Below are positions 25,145-38,405 of a DNA stretch of 64,000 bases, in pieces (the first letter of the stretch is position 1; the number at the start of each line of letters is the position of its first letter). The stretch is taken from assembly GCF_021018895.1 (NCBI RefSeq), contig NC_079384.1, positions 9,905,140 to 9,969,139 of the forward strand, written 5' to 3'. The stretch is from Seriola aureovittata (lineage: Eukaryota > Chordata > Actinopteri > Carangiformes > Carangidae). The notes below the pieces were generated by a model. The model was given only the letters and a program-made list of their open reading frames with translations, had not been told where the DNA came from and ran no database searches. The position numbers and the translations under genes are program-made.

Positions 25145-26435
25145 AGTTTGAAGTGCACAACCAAAAAGAGCTTTCCTTGTGCTTGAGACATGGCTATTAT
25201 CTTGACAACAACGGAGGGATTCATAAAACACAACTATAACAGTATCCTATCTGTAACCTGCTAATTAGTACTGATTTGTGAAGTTACCATGACAACTCTA
25301 TGAGCCACATCAGGTATCTCTACTCAGAGGCACAGCACAGGTGATAACCAATGAAATAATTATGCAAATCCATTGCGGCATATTAAACACCTAGTGGACT
25401 GATTGCCTCTGCACCTGACTAAGTCAAGCGACATGCATTCTGGCCCCGACAAGACAAATAGAGAGAAAAAAATAAAATCTTGCCTAGAAAGTCATTTCCG
25501 AGAACAGGTGCCAGGGAAATTGTTAGAAAATGGCATGGAAATTGAAATTGAGCATAACAGGTTATATTGCTTCAATGCAAAAAAAAAAAAAAAAAAAGTA
25601 AAAAAACAATATGAAACACAAAAAGTAATAGTTGTACAGGGTCCGTTTGGCCAGTCAAGGTGAAGAAAGAGGTGAAAATGGAAGCTTCCAACTACAATCA
25701 GGACTCCCTCAACATATAGGCCAGAGGATGTGAAAGGAAATTAATGAGATAAGAAGAAACCTTATTAAGTACAACAGCAGTGGAGAGTGCCAAGGGATTG
25801 CGTGATATCTTTGCAAAAAATTAGTTCCACGTCTTCAGGTCAAAGCTTGTTTAGTTTTTATCCTGCTAGAGTAAAATCACTATGTTATGTCCATAATTTG
25901 GAACACTGGTTTATTTTACTAATTTTTGTCCTGCGGTGAGAACACAAACAAGCCCCGAGATAACTTCTCTTATCCTGCAGGCGACACAGATGCCCCCTCC
26001 ATCAACTCGGTGTGCAGAGGGTGCCCCAGGTAGCTCTTATCAGCACTCTAACACATCCCCTTGCCAGCCTGTGCTATGGATGCCAGCCCCTCAGTCAGTT
26101 CAACACACGTGGCACACTGCCTGCAGTGACAGCGAGCAACCTGCGGAGCGTTCAACCCAGAGAGTAAAACCAACAGGGAGACGGCAAGACACAATCATTT
26201 GTTCGACTGACTGATTAAAAGATGGAAAGATGTCAGATTAATGTTGTGAGTTTAATGATTAATGGACAAACTGTGATAATCCATCCCCAGATATGAAGCC
26301 AAAAACAGCACCGCTGACAGCAAAAACATTAAGAGAATCAAACAATTAAGAAGTAGCAGAAACTTTTTAGTTTTTTTTAAATTGTGTTGATTAATATGGA
26401 TGTCATGCTAAATAAACCCTTAGCTTTTTTATTTT
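25145..26435. other. Unique intronic sequence, no gene seen
   Basis: Contains a 19-A tract (25579-25597). The frames at 25403-25663 and 25936-26214 show no recognisable domain. Confidence 0.55.
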
Positions 26436-26440
26436 TTACT

Positions 26441-26513
26441 GTGCTTTGTAAGATTTCCTTGAGTTGCTTGAAAAGTGCCTATAAATAAAATGTATTATAA
26501 TTATTTATTAAGA
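26441..26513 (+). mobile_element. Probable LINE or SINE 3' tail
   Basis: GTGCTTTGTAAGATTTCCTTG, then GAAAAGTGCCTATAAATAAAATG and an ATT-rich end, resembles the conserved 3' tail of fish L2/CR1-type LINEs and the SINEs that borrow it. No body is recognisable upstream, consistent with a heavily 5'-truncated insertion. Confidence 0.5.
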
Positions 26514-26514
26514 G

Positions 26515-29500
26515 TGCAGTACACTATAATTAAATTTTTTTTACCTTAGTGTAAAGACAGTGTTACAACTGTATTGGGTTCTTTTGGAAGACCACATGTT
26601 TGTTTGTATATAAGCCAATTAGAACTCTTATAGGTGTAACCATAAACTCCATATTCATTCTGAATAACATGTTGGAAGTATACATACATGTACAATCATG
26701 ATTTTAATGATCTATTAAGTATAAGTATAAGTATGCGTATATCTGTTGATGATGACAAATTTGTAAAGTGAGCAATTTGAGAAAATGCTCACTAGAGCAT
26801 TAAATGTTTATTAATCCACCACTGAAAAAAAGTCCCCAACAAATGCACTATTTACTCCTGATTGAGTACATTTGCTAAAAACTGCAGTGCCCTGATGTTT
26901 TAGGAAATTACTAACTATGTCTTGAAAACAAAAGAGTTGTTTTTAAAGATTTTTGTCTTCGGTAAGAACACCTGACTTGGGGTTAAGTACAGGGCAGAGA
27001 AAGTATTGAGAGGTGGACAACCCATTGTTGGCTTTGGTCTTATTGCAAAATCAAAACTGCACAATAACACCAGGCTTGTCCTTTAAGCCCCGATATTAAA
27101 AAACTGAAATTAATAAATCATATTGACATGTGGGGGATAATTACAACAAACTGCATAAAGCAAATTATCTATTAATAGCACAAGCAGCAAAAAAAGTAAA
27201 TATAATATAATATATAAGCACGATTGACTGATTGATTGATTGATTGATTGATTGATAATTCAATCATCTCTCTTATGTTCAAGCAAACCACATGAAATAC
27301 ACACATCAGAAATCATCCAAACATTTCTGGCCAGATAATATCACCATGTGATTTATGTTGCAGCTCTGAGCTCCAGCTTTGACATTGATCTGGTTCTGCT
27401 CAGCTTGAACTGTACGCACACGAGTTACTTTCTGCATGTTTATTACTATGTGCTAATGTGCCCATGCCCATCATGACTGATCTCTTCCCTTTTTCACAAC
27501 CACCCTTTCACTGGCAGACAACCTGCTGATGAATAATTTACGCCACTGCTAACGTCCTCAGATTAGACAGAGAAAATTGTTTCGGGAACACATGAATGTT
27601 TAAAGACGAGTCACTGAACCTCTGTGGCGTCTGAAGGGGCCTCACTGGTGTCATTAATTTGTGCCCAAAACTGCTATCAGAGGGTTGAAGCCACAGCACG
27701 AAGCTCCATGCAAATTCAGCAGAAAAAAAAAGAGAAAGAAAAAATCTTTGATTTGATGCGGGGAATCATTTGTTTCTGTGCCGATACCTTTCCACCCTGA
27801 TACAAATGAGTGAGAAGCTTTACATTTCAGTGCAAAATGCCAGGCTGCTGTCATCTTTAGGGGGGAAGGGCGGGTAGGCGAGTGAATTTTAAGCCACCTC
27901 TTAGCATTGTTGGCAGTGTATCTGCATGTTTTGGCAATATTCCCTGTAAGCTCTGCATACAAGGATTCACTGTGCATGTCCGCACACTGTGCATGTGCAC
28001 ACAAACTCAAACTCTTATCTCTGTCCCAGTCCTGTGCAGGGTATTTACGTCAGAATTAAATGAAATGAGAAATGAAATTAGAGAATAAATGTCTCTCCGA
28101 ATGTTTGCATCCCTCGTGTGCTGACATACTGCATAAGATTCCCAGAAGATGAATCACGGTATTTTTCACACATGATACATTTTGTCTGTTGTTGGTTACC
28201 TTTTATAGCAAAATAAAGTTTCATACAAATCAGATGTTTCATTTGTGCTTTACTATTGCTCTCACATCAGCTAAGGTTTTTATTTATCTACCAACATGTG
28301 TAAACACACTAAAATCTATGGCTATAATTCAATAGCAGTCTCTCGTGTACTGCAGCCAGCCTTTTACCAAGATGGGGCAGTGGGGTTTTAAGTAACATTT
28401 CACAATCTGTGGAAAAGATTTAGTCTGATCCTTATTTGATTCTTTCCAAATATTTAAATTAAGAAGCTCAGAAGACTTTTTTTTCTCTTTTTTTTTTTTT
28501 TTTTGCAATTTTCTTGCTAAGTACCCCAAAGTACATCATGGTCCCATTTCCTGAAAGCATCTTAAAGCGAAGATGATTGTAAATCCACATAATACGCATG
28601 TTCTTAGTTTCTTTGGTTGCCTCCTACCCACTCACACAAGGTAAAGAGCATCTTAGAAAGCCAAAACTCCTGCAGGAGGAACTGAGAACTAAATATTATA
28701 TTTAGAATATAATATTATTTTATTATTTCTGTTAATTTTGTTGAATATTTCAGCTTATACTTATTAAAGGTTACAGGGTTAAGTTGTACTAACCATAAAT
28801 GACCACTGATACTCTCTCAATAAAACTAGTGTTTGAGGGACTTTTAAGGGTGATGCCTAAGTAATGAGTCTTATATGTAAATGAGTAATATGCATTACAT
28901 AACACACAAAAAAAACAAAACCAAATAAAAAAACAAATAAAAAACCAAGTTAAAAAACCAAATAAGGTTTTTTGATTCTCTTAAAAACAAATTCGGTCGC
29001 CATCCTCATCTTCCTCCTCCATATCACGTAAAGGTGCTACTGGATTTTTGGGGAAGTTGTTATATACTTTCATTTCACTTTTATTACTCCAGCCTTTAAT
29101 TGAAGGCTTTCTATCGATACCTCAAATATGACTCTGCTGGCACCTGAAATGCAACTTCTATTGATCTTCTGTTTGTGATTTTGTAGCCTCTGTAAGTTGT
29201 TATTTCTCTCAATAAATGTATCCCTACTCCTGCTTCATAGAAAAGCTCTTAGGAAACGTTCCTGCCGTTCTACACACTCCTAACCTCGCAGGTCAACCTC
29301 CACTGGTCTAATATAAAGGGCTACAAGGCGCTTCTGCCCAGTTGTGTTCCTCCATCTCATCCACACCCACTGTTTTACCTTTGTGAGTGCAAATGAAACT
29401 CTGTGGAAATTCATTTCAAATGCATGATTCCTGGCATACCTATTGAGCAGCGTTAATTGTACAGTTTTTCCTCTGAGCTTCTACATTTTCACACCGCATC

Positions 29501-32500
29501 AAGAAGCCTCTGCTGAGAGGATTTCTGTGATCTTAAAGGAAGAAGAGGCGAGACAAGAGACGAGTGTGACAGAATTCATTTTTGTTCACATTCTAGTAAA
29601 TCTTATTCATACTTGTGTTATTTAATATTATATATTACTGCAAAATGTAAGAGCAACTGAGTGCTCAAATACGAGACCATTATGAAATCCAAGGACTAAA
29701 TTCATAATGATTATAAAAATGTATTTTTCTTTTTATGCTTACTCCACTGCTTTTGGTCATGCACCAGTGATTTTTGATACACTCTAATGGGTACACCTCA
29801 TTTTTTTCTGTTGGATTACATTATATTGTTATATCTTAAAAGTAAATATATAGGCACTGATTTAGTCGTGCTGCAATTATTCCAAAGGATCTTGCCTCTT
29901 TGTACAAGATTATTAAATTTTCGGCTGTAACACTGTGTGCTGTGTTGTTGTCTAGTCCAGACAATAATGGAAAGTAATTCCATCTGAATATGTTCTCCTT
30001 CTAAAAAACTAATTTATTCTTGATATTCCATTTGGTTTCAGTTAAAATATTCATCATGACTGAACATCCCGATCTCTCTCTTAGAACTTTCTCTGTAAAA
30101 TACATAATCATTCGTTGGGCTATGTAAATGTATATACATATGAAAGCACTGTTGTTGTTGTTGAATACATTGCATGGTTTCAACCTCATGTTTAAAAGAT
30201 TTTAATTTTAACCTTGTTAACATGTCCATATGGTGTTTTTTATATGATACAAGATATCAGTTTACCAACCTGCAGCCTAAAAACAACAGATTCAGACAGC
30301 CAGGGTTTCATGCGTCACAAACCTAAGGAACCAATCCCGTCAACTTGTGATATTTTGAGGGAGGGTGCATGGTTTCTGCTCTTCCAAGCACAGATTAAGC
30401 ATAACTAAGCAGACCTAGCATTGACACCAATAGGGGACTCACTGATGATGCTGTGTTAGTATACTGTAAGATACGGAAGAAAACATTCTCACGAGTAAAC
30501 TTGGTTCTTGGTGGTAAAGTCAGGTCAAGGATGAGGATTTGGGCTGTCAGTTCAGGGATTATCAGTGTAAAAGCCTTTTACAGCCGGCACTCACAAATTG
30601 ATATACGATTACAGCGCCTACTACCTCTACAAGCTAGATTGAGAAAAATCCCAAAATACGAACCCGTTTGTAAACAACCCAAAATAGCACATAAGTAGAC
30701 TGATTTATTTGAGTGGGTCACAATGCAGGACCCAATTATCCAAAAAGCACAGGGATTTGTAAAGTTCATATTCAAGAAGATCAGTATTTAACTGATTAGT
30801 TTCTGGTAAAAGGATTTCATTCAATATGAGCATTAATGTTTAGCATAATAGGACCTTGTATGATTATCAATCCACCATTTAGACAAACTCAGTGGTTTCA
30901 AATTTAAAAACCATTTAAAAAATAAACTGATGAGAGCCTAGAGCTTAAAGCGACACTTAAACTGCAATTATCACGTCAGTGCAATAGTATACTCATCCGT
31001 GGTATGGTCATAACTCATTAAAATTCTTTTCTTCTTAATACTGAGTCTATTCATTCTGGTCGTGATTACATCTAAGTACAGCACTGCAGATGGCTTTGGA
31101 GAAGGCTAATTTAATAAACAAAATCAGCGTCATTGTTTCAAATCACATCATCTATCAAGTACAAAGATATAGTGATTGCTTAGACAGCACACTGTATTTT
31201 CCAAGAGCGACTGTGAGACACTTTCGATGATCAATTCAAAGTTTGTTGAGTGAACGCAGATTTGATCATAACAAAATTTGTTCCATCTTTAACGCAAGTA
31301 GCAAGAGAGACTGCTAACAGATTATTATACAGTTGATTAATGCTGCTGCTTCTCTCTTGCTCGTGCTTCACTTGCTTTATACAAATATTGTGTACAAGAA
31401 GCCCACTGCTCCACACTTCGGTCTATTTGTTTGCAATCAACTCCAAGTTTCCCTTCAGATAAACAAGGCTCTATGAATTTTAACAGATACAGAAGTTTAG
31501 TGGGAACACTGTAGGAACAAACACACACACAAGTGGTACTGCGGAGCAATTACTAGTGAGAGTGGTAATGGAAGTATCCCCTTATTGTTTGTATATGACA
31601 ACAGAATGAACAGATTTACAAAATGAACAATCTGCATTCTGCAATGAAGATTTGTCAGGAATTGACGGGGCAATACCTGAAGTTCGAGCATGCATTTATT
31701 ACACGTGCGGAACTTTCAGTATTATTGCTAAAAAGGATATCTGAATTGTACTTTTAATGTTTTAAAGAAATGCTAAAGTTGTCTAATTGACAGCTTGTAT
31801 GTCAAATTAACTGATGTATTAGTTCATGAGATTGGCAATTAACTCAAAATATGGCTAATAATATCAAATGAAAGTGGTTGTATGAAGTACTCAACATATA
31901 AACTGTTGATGTTAAGATGCTTTTCAAGTGAAGAGAAGAAAAAAAAAAAAAAAAGACCACTAGCCAACTTCTCTGTTTTTGTTCACATATCTTTGAAGTA
32001 AAATTGAGTATAAATCAGCCTCCACTCAACAGTGTGCATCTCGTCTAACCCATATACACTAGATTGGAAAGTGAAGAGAGGACCATCTGCTTCCCGCTAG
32101 ATAGTCCAAAAACATGTTTCGGTGGTCTCAGAGAAGGCCAACAAGCTGTTAACTGAAGGGGGTAAATATAATTAGAAGCACTATTGTGTCATTTTAAAAG
32201 TCTAGCAACTCTCCAGAAAGTGGGACGTCATGAGGCGACATTTTGAAAGATGAGATGTTTCATAAAATCCAGACAGGCAAGTGGAGACGGCTTGTGGCCT
32301 CCAATTAGACAGTAAAAGGAAAATTACACAGTACTAACGCTAAATTAAGGACTGTATTGTGCCCATTTTGAAGACAGACATATAACATTAATTAAGCAAA
32401 CAGAGCACAATCAACCTTCACTGAATTAATGCAAAATGAATCTTTGTGACGTTAAGATGACGGCAATGCCCTAATTAGCCAACTGTGTGATAATATTTCC

Positions 32501-35500
32501 AGTGAGGACAACAGAGCAATAAGACACCTCACTGAAAGTGGACAAATCTTTCAGGTGACACCTGAATATAGCAGTGCCAGCTGCAGTCTGCACTCCATGG
32601 TACATTAAAAGCAGAGTGTCTTGTCAGTCCTATTCCCAGGCAGAGGCTCAGAGAGACAGACTACAGGACAAAGGATAAGTGGGTTCCAAGAGGTAGGCTC
32701 CTGCCAGATTACATAACAATGGAGGATGAACTCTGGCAAGGATGTCATATGAAGAGATATAACCATGGGTAACATTTTCTCCTACACGTGTGGAAGATTT
32801 CTTGTTTTTTAAGATTGTCCCTCAAGCACAACTTTGGTGTCTTAGTCCCTGCGATCCATCGCACATCATTACCAGTCATGGGAACTAAGCAGAGCATCAT
32901 TGTTGCAGTGATGTGTCACCGAGTAATTCTGCTCAGTTGTACTACAAAGGGATCCTGTCACAAATGTGACTTTGGTGCTATAGATTTTTGGGTCAATTTT
33001 CAATGCAGTCAGAAACTCTGCTCTACTTTAATACTTCCTCTGGAGCAGATTAAGATAAGTATCTCTCTTCCTGTCCTAAATTCAATGAAATGACAACCCC
33101 TAGTGTGCCCCTGATTCTGACAGGGGAGAAAAGTCGGGCTGTGATATGTCTTGCTTAAGCAAACTGGCGCTGAATTTTCAATAAGTTTGACCTGGGTCAG
33201 ATTTAGCTGAGCCTAACCTCAATCCCAGACTTTCAAGCACATAGAAGAGAACCCTGCTGAATAACCTCACAAAGGAAGATGATAATTGGGATGACTGGAA
33301 GTGTTTTTCAAAAAACTGTGGTTACCCTGCGGTTCTTTTCAATATGACTTTTCTCTCATAGTCACGCCAGGATACGTTCACTGACGAATCTAGACACAAG
33401 AGAATCTGACTTTGCTTGCAGTTTTTACTCCACCGTCAATACCAGAAATGAATGTGGCGTGCAGGCTTTGTGATTAGAATACCGTACTGTCTGCGTCAAT
33501 CCTGGAAAAAAGACGGATATATGGAAGATATTTGTCAAGATATTGCAAGGGAGAGCAAGAAAATATAGAAATAAAGGCGTAGATCTAAAGGCTCACGATC
33601 GTATTTACAACAATAACAGCCATTTGCAGGCAGTGGTGGACATAATGTACAATGTGAATTGACAATATCTTATCTCCAGAGTCAGTTATCCAAAATCACA
33701 CATGAATGACAAGACAAACAGACGCCTGAACGGCATTCAGTAGGAAAAAAAAACAACACAATGTGAACCCAAATTATATTTTCTGTTTATAATACAGATC
33801 TATTGTGAGCGCAAAAGGACGGCAGGTTACTGTTTGGTTCCTTATCTTGTGGTCTGAAATATTATTCAGTGGTTTTAGTGGCCACAGTGAACAACACAGT
33901 GTCAACCTCTCCACGTCACACAAATTTTATAGCAAGAATCAAGGAGCTCTCTGTGGCCAATTCAAACTCCCCTGCATCGTATTGATCTGTCACTGACATG
34001 GCTGTAATGCAGGACACTGGTGCTAATGGAGGGCGATAAAGTAACTATAAACCCACTGGAGCTCGCTAGTGCATCACTGTAAAGACTGATAGCAGCAGAC
34101 AAGAGCCGCAGAGGCAAGAAGACTAACAAATAGGATTTCTATGGGTTTTTTTTTTATTTTTTTATACTCCCTCTATAAACACAAAAAGACCTTTTATGGA
34201 TTCTTTGTGCGGATGACAATAAGAAAGCATTTCACCACAGAGAGCAACAAATGTAAAGTGTACAATTTGGGTGTCTTTTATGGGCTTCTGAGACTGTAAG
34301 CTCAACGTAGTGGTTGCTTTCCACTTGAGCCTTAAATATGCATGCGCTCAGAGCTTGGTGGGGGAAAATAGTTGGCCTTTTTGTTTGTTTACCATGTCTC
34401 AGGGGAGTTTTCGTAAAATGGCTGAAGAAAGCTAATTGCCTTTTTTGTTACTCCTAACCTTTCACATTTGGATGCATGTAACTTCCTGCAATTACACTGT
34501 GTGCCAAAGGATATGTGATTTTCCCGTTTGGTTTCAGTAATCTGTTCCCTTTGGACTAAATCTACAGTTATGTGCGGTACACAGGCCCAGCAGGATTAAA
34601 CAACACTGTAATCTGAAAGGTTTCTTTGTGTTTACCAAATCTTATTTCTGTCAGGGCTCAGTTACCATCACCCGTCAAACACGTCGCCTGTGAAATGGTT
34701 TTGTGATAATTATTGATCGCCAGGGAGGAAGTCAAATTTCACATTTACTCTCTTGCTGCCGGGTCAAACTCAAAGTGACGGCTAAGCTCTGGTTTGTCCA
34801 GCTGAACGATCATCTGTCTAACCCTCTGGCTATCCTATATAAATGTGACCACATATTCACTGCTTATGATCATGGCAGTAGGAGAGAGCTATGTATGAAG
34901 AAACACAACATAAGAGACGGATTCAAACCCGAAATATCCTGACTTTTAGTCCTGGGTCAAGCTCCAAAAAAACATTGGATCCTACATTTTCCATGAGGCA
35001 ACCTGACAGCATCTTTCATCAGACCCTCCCTGCCTCCTTAATGCCCACTCCACACCCTCAGTTTGAAATGCAGGCTTCTTGTTAAATATTTGACGTCTCC
35101 AGCTCAAGCCGTAACCCTGATAACATCATTAGCGTTATGTTTTATTAATTTTGGAGAGCTCCCTTCTGAGCTGAAGAAGACATTACTAAATGGTTTTCAC
35201 AGGCTGAATGATATTCTTCATTATGAATAAACCGAGCTTCATGTGATCAAATGGTGGAATGCCTCTTTAAAGCCTACAAAATGTATTGAAACATAGTCTT
35301 TACAGAGTAAGTTGTGTGAAAATTGACACAGGGCTATTACTCAGGGGTGATTACATCACACCAGCAGGTGCACATACAGTATGTGTTAGGAGAGTCAGCA
35401 AAAACCTTAACACAGCTACAGATATCTTTTAGAAATACTAGAAAGGGATTTTAGGGGGGGTGGGGGTGGAAATGATCATGCATCAATGCATCATCTCTTT

Positions 35501-36590
35501 CAGTAATGTAGGTCTGAATATAACAGGTATTTCTGAAGAAAGAGCAAATGGATAGTAGAGTAATTATTCCAAACAGGGCGTAGTGAGTATGATCACAGTG
35601 TGGGTTTTTACAGTATGTACCTAAAAGAAGCTGAAAGTGAGGGGAGAAAAAAAATAAAAAAGTGAATTCTTGAGGCATTTACTAGATTTGCGGAGAGCTG
35701 AATTTCATTTTACAACAGCTTTAATTTGTTTAAGGTTACGTCCAATTATTCAAAGGCTATAGCTAACCACATAGTATTTATGCAACAAAAACCAATGGTG
35801 TCCTTGAAGTGTAGCACTTAGCAGAAATGGTTCTGTGTAACAAGCATTTCATCATGTTGAGTGACAGCTGAGTTAGAAGTAGTGCTGTCATTGGTTGGAT
35901 AGAGTCACAGTGGATGCTTGAGAGCTTTGAATCGAGTCTGTTAAATTTGCAGTAGCTCACAGTGAGAACACAACAGCTGATTGAAACATATGTTTGGGGT
36001 GCATAAAACACATATGTTATTGCACAGCAAATAAGCACTGGAGTGACAAAGACAGATTTGATTCATGAACATTTTTAAATCGGTTTAAATGCATCAGGGA
36101 TCATCAGATTTTGCATTTCCCACAATTCCATTTATCAATGCATGGACAATCAACTGTTAAAGAGAAGAATGTATTTTCAGATATATTTATTGCCCTCGGG
36201 CAAACACTGGCTGTAATCTAACACTGCAGATAATGCTGGCTGAAAAAGCTTTTGAAACTCAAACATTAATTGAGCTTTACTTGAGCAAAAAAGTAACATA
36301 CGAATCCTTAAATTGACACTGCACCCCTCCATCCACCCCCCACTTTCTGCGCTGCCATCGATAGCTCTCATTTCTCAAAGACCTTCTGCAGTGTTAAATG
36401 GATGGCTGATATAGATTTCTATTAAGATGGTGAAGAAAATTTTATTTTTCCTCTAAACTGTTCTGTCAGACTCTTTCACACCATGGTAACATTCGATATA
36501 GTGTCTATTTTTTGCTCCATTTAACTCCCAAGATGCTTACGTTCAATATACATCATGCTTCACACTATCACCACCTGGCAAAATAGTCAT
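26515..36590. other. Unique intronic sequence, 10 kb with no gene seen
   Basis: Mostly unique. Small features are a TGAT repeat (27222-27256), an A-rich patch with CAAATAAAAA-like units (28904-28962), T and A tracts (28488-28504, 31937-31953), and a G-rich run (35453-35468). The stretch 32150-32545 looks like a candidate conserved element. No frame has a recognisable domain. Confidence 0.5.
27222..27256. repeat. (TGAT)n tetranucleotide repeat
   Basis: About eight units, one carrying a C substitution. Confidence 0.9.
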
Positions 36591-36599
36591 TGGCATTTT

Positions 36600-37240
36600 T
36601 CCATCCTTCTCGTCCACCCTAATCTCACTTCCTCCACTTCACACCCCGTCTCTGTGATCTGACTACAGTAAATCCATATTTCTATCTGCCCCTTCTTCTC
36701 CTTTGACCTTCTCTGTTCACTTTCTTCTGGACTTCCCTGTCAATCCCACTGCCTCTTTGCTATCTGAAGCCTTGCAAATTGAGTGAACACGAGTTCAGGT
36801 TGCCGAAAGAAAGTGGCTCAAATCCGCCTTGTCTGATGACCTCTCTCACTTTCAGTTGTTACTCGCCTTCTTATCGACATTTATTTCAGCTGCTACCTCA
36901 ACCCTCTTCGTCTAATTCCAATCCTGTGCTTCTAACCTCAGCAAATAATTCTCTGTGTATCTCTCTTCACCCCCGCCGTCTCATGCCTTCCTGCCCTCCT
37001 CCCTCTGAGGGTTCTGTCACCTGTCTTGACGGGAAGTTAGACGATGTTCAAAGCTCCTTCTCTTAACTACCCAGTGGTCCTGTCCTCAATTCCCCCACTA
37101 CTTCCCCTGCTGACCTTACTGACTTTGGTTTAAATTATCTGTCTCCTTTCTCCACAGATGAGGTGCTGAAACTGATCCACAGTCTTGCCACTTTCCCTGA
37201 TTGCTATCATCAGCACCTATCTGACTGCAGAGCGATTACA
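36600..37240 (+). mobile_element. Degraded L2-like LINE fragment, linker before reverse transcriptase
   Basis: Translating in pieces gives phrases typical of the ORF2 region between endonuclease and reverse transcriptase in fish L2/CR1-type LINEs. These are AERKWLKS-LSDDLSHFQLLLAF-S (from 36793), FQSCASNLSK then FSVYLSSPPPS (from 36916), DGKLDDVQSSFS (from 37028), and LSPFSTDEVLKLIHSL (from 37139). The frame holds stops at 36913 and 36946 and shifts by one base before 37028, with another stop at 37064. It breaks off before any catalytic reverse-transcriptase motif, so it is dead. The open frame 36779-37066 is part of it and not a host gene. Confidence 0.65.
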
Positions 37241-37244
37241 ATCT

Positions 37245-38145
37245 CTTTTCAAGTCAGGTGAAGTGCTACTATGGGAACACTTCACAATAATGGAACTTTA
37301 CAAGCTTTAACAAAGTTAATCAATATCAATAATATTATACTTATAACACTGTAACATTCGTAGTTGTGCACAATCGCTATGCATAATCATATTGACAGTT
37401 TATATGAGCCATGAGAGAGGAAAACCACTGATGGTACATCACTTGTACTGTATGTCATCATTTAAAACTGACTTCTAAATATGGTTGAACCTCTTTATAG
37501 GAACACAGCAAGTTGGAAATATTTTATCAGTCATATAAAAATATTCATCACACACAACATCCGTACGTCCACACAAGATTCTGTAGTAAAGTATGGTAGT
37601 AATGTAAGATACTGTTTCCATCTACGCGGCAATTCCAGCCAACTGCATCAGTTTACTGCATTTAAATGAGCAGCAGTAATATGCAGAAATTAAGCCTCTA
37701 TTCACAATAACACTTTGCTTACAGTTGCCCATCAACAATAGTGTATGCAACTCTGACCAAGCAAAGATTAACTCAGTTTTTCCAGATGATATAATGGACC
37801 CACTTGCATATTGACACTGTATCCGCTACATGATAATCCAACCTCTTTGAGTCAGCTTGTAACATAAATTAGCATCAGCTGTATTGATGTAGAGCCATTT
37901 GCTCTAGGTGTGAGTATTGGGGCCTAGACTATGCTGGCCGATATGTGCAGCAGACCAGGTGAGCGCATGAGAGTAAATCTATACATCTGTGTGACGATAC
38001 AAATCTGTATAGATTAATATTAGACACAATATTAGACACTGTGAAAATGCTGAATATAATGTAGATTATAATATAAAAACTGTTTACAATTAACAATAAT
38101 GTGTGTCAAAAGTAAAGTGTAATAAATAAGTATAATATGAGTTTA
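37245..38145. other. Unique intronic sequence, no gene seen
   Basis: AT-rich. No repeat family or exon recognised. Confidence 0.5.
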
Positions 38146-38146
38146 G

Positions 38147-38405
38147 TTAAAGCTGCACTAAGCTGCACTTTTATATAAACAATGGCTCAAAGGGCTATGT
38201 GTAATGTGAGAGTGGTCGCTTGTGGGGATGAATTCACACAGAATTATTATGCGACTGCATTTCCCTTTTCCTCTAAGGAGTATTTTAGCATCTTTCAGCG
38301 CAACTTTACTTATTTAGTTCAATCTCACGGTTCTTATTTCAAGATGCAGCAGGCAGCTGTTTTCAGCAAAGCATCTCTGATAAACCCACTCTACCTGCTT
38401 ATCAT
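38147..38405. mobile_element. Truncated relative of the element at 24433-25141
   Basis: It starts TTAAAGCTGCACTA (38147-38160), one mismatch from the full copy's end. It continues with TTATATAAACAAT (38171-38183) and TTTTAGCATCTTTCAGC (38283-38299) in the same order and strand. No right inverted end is seen, so about half of the element is missing. The 80-codon frame at 38182-38424 lies within it. Confidence 0.6.

Noticed and set aside
36779..37066. 95-codon plus-strand Ser/Pro-rich frame
   Set aside because: Part of the degraded L2-like LINE. The LINE phrases continue in other frames on both sides.
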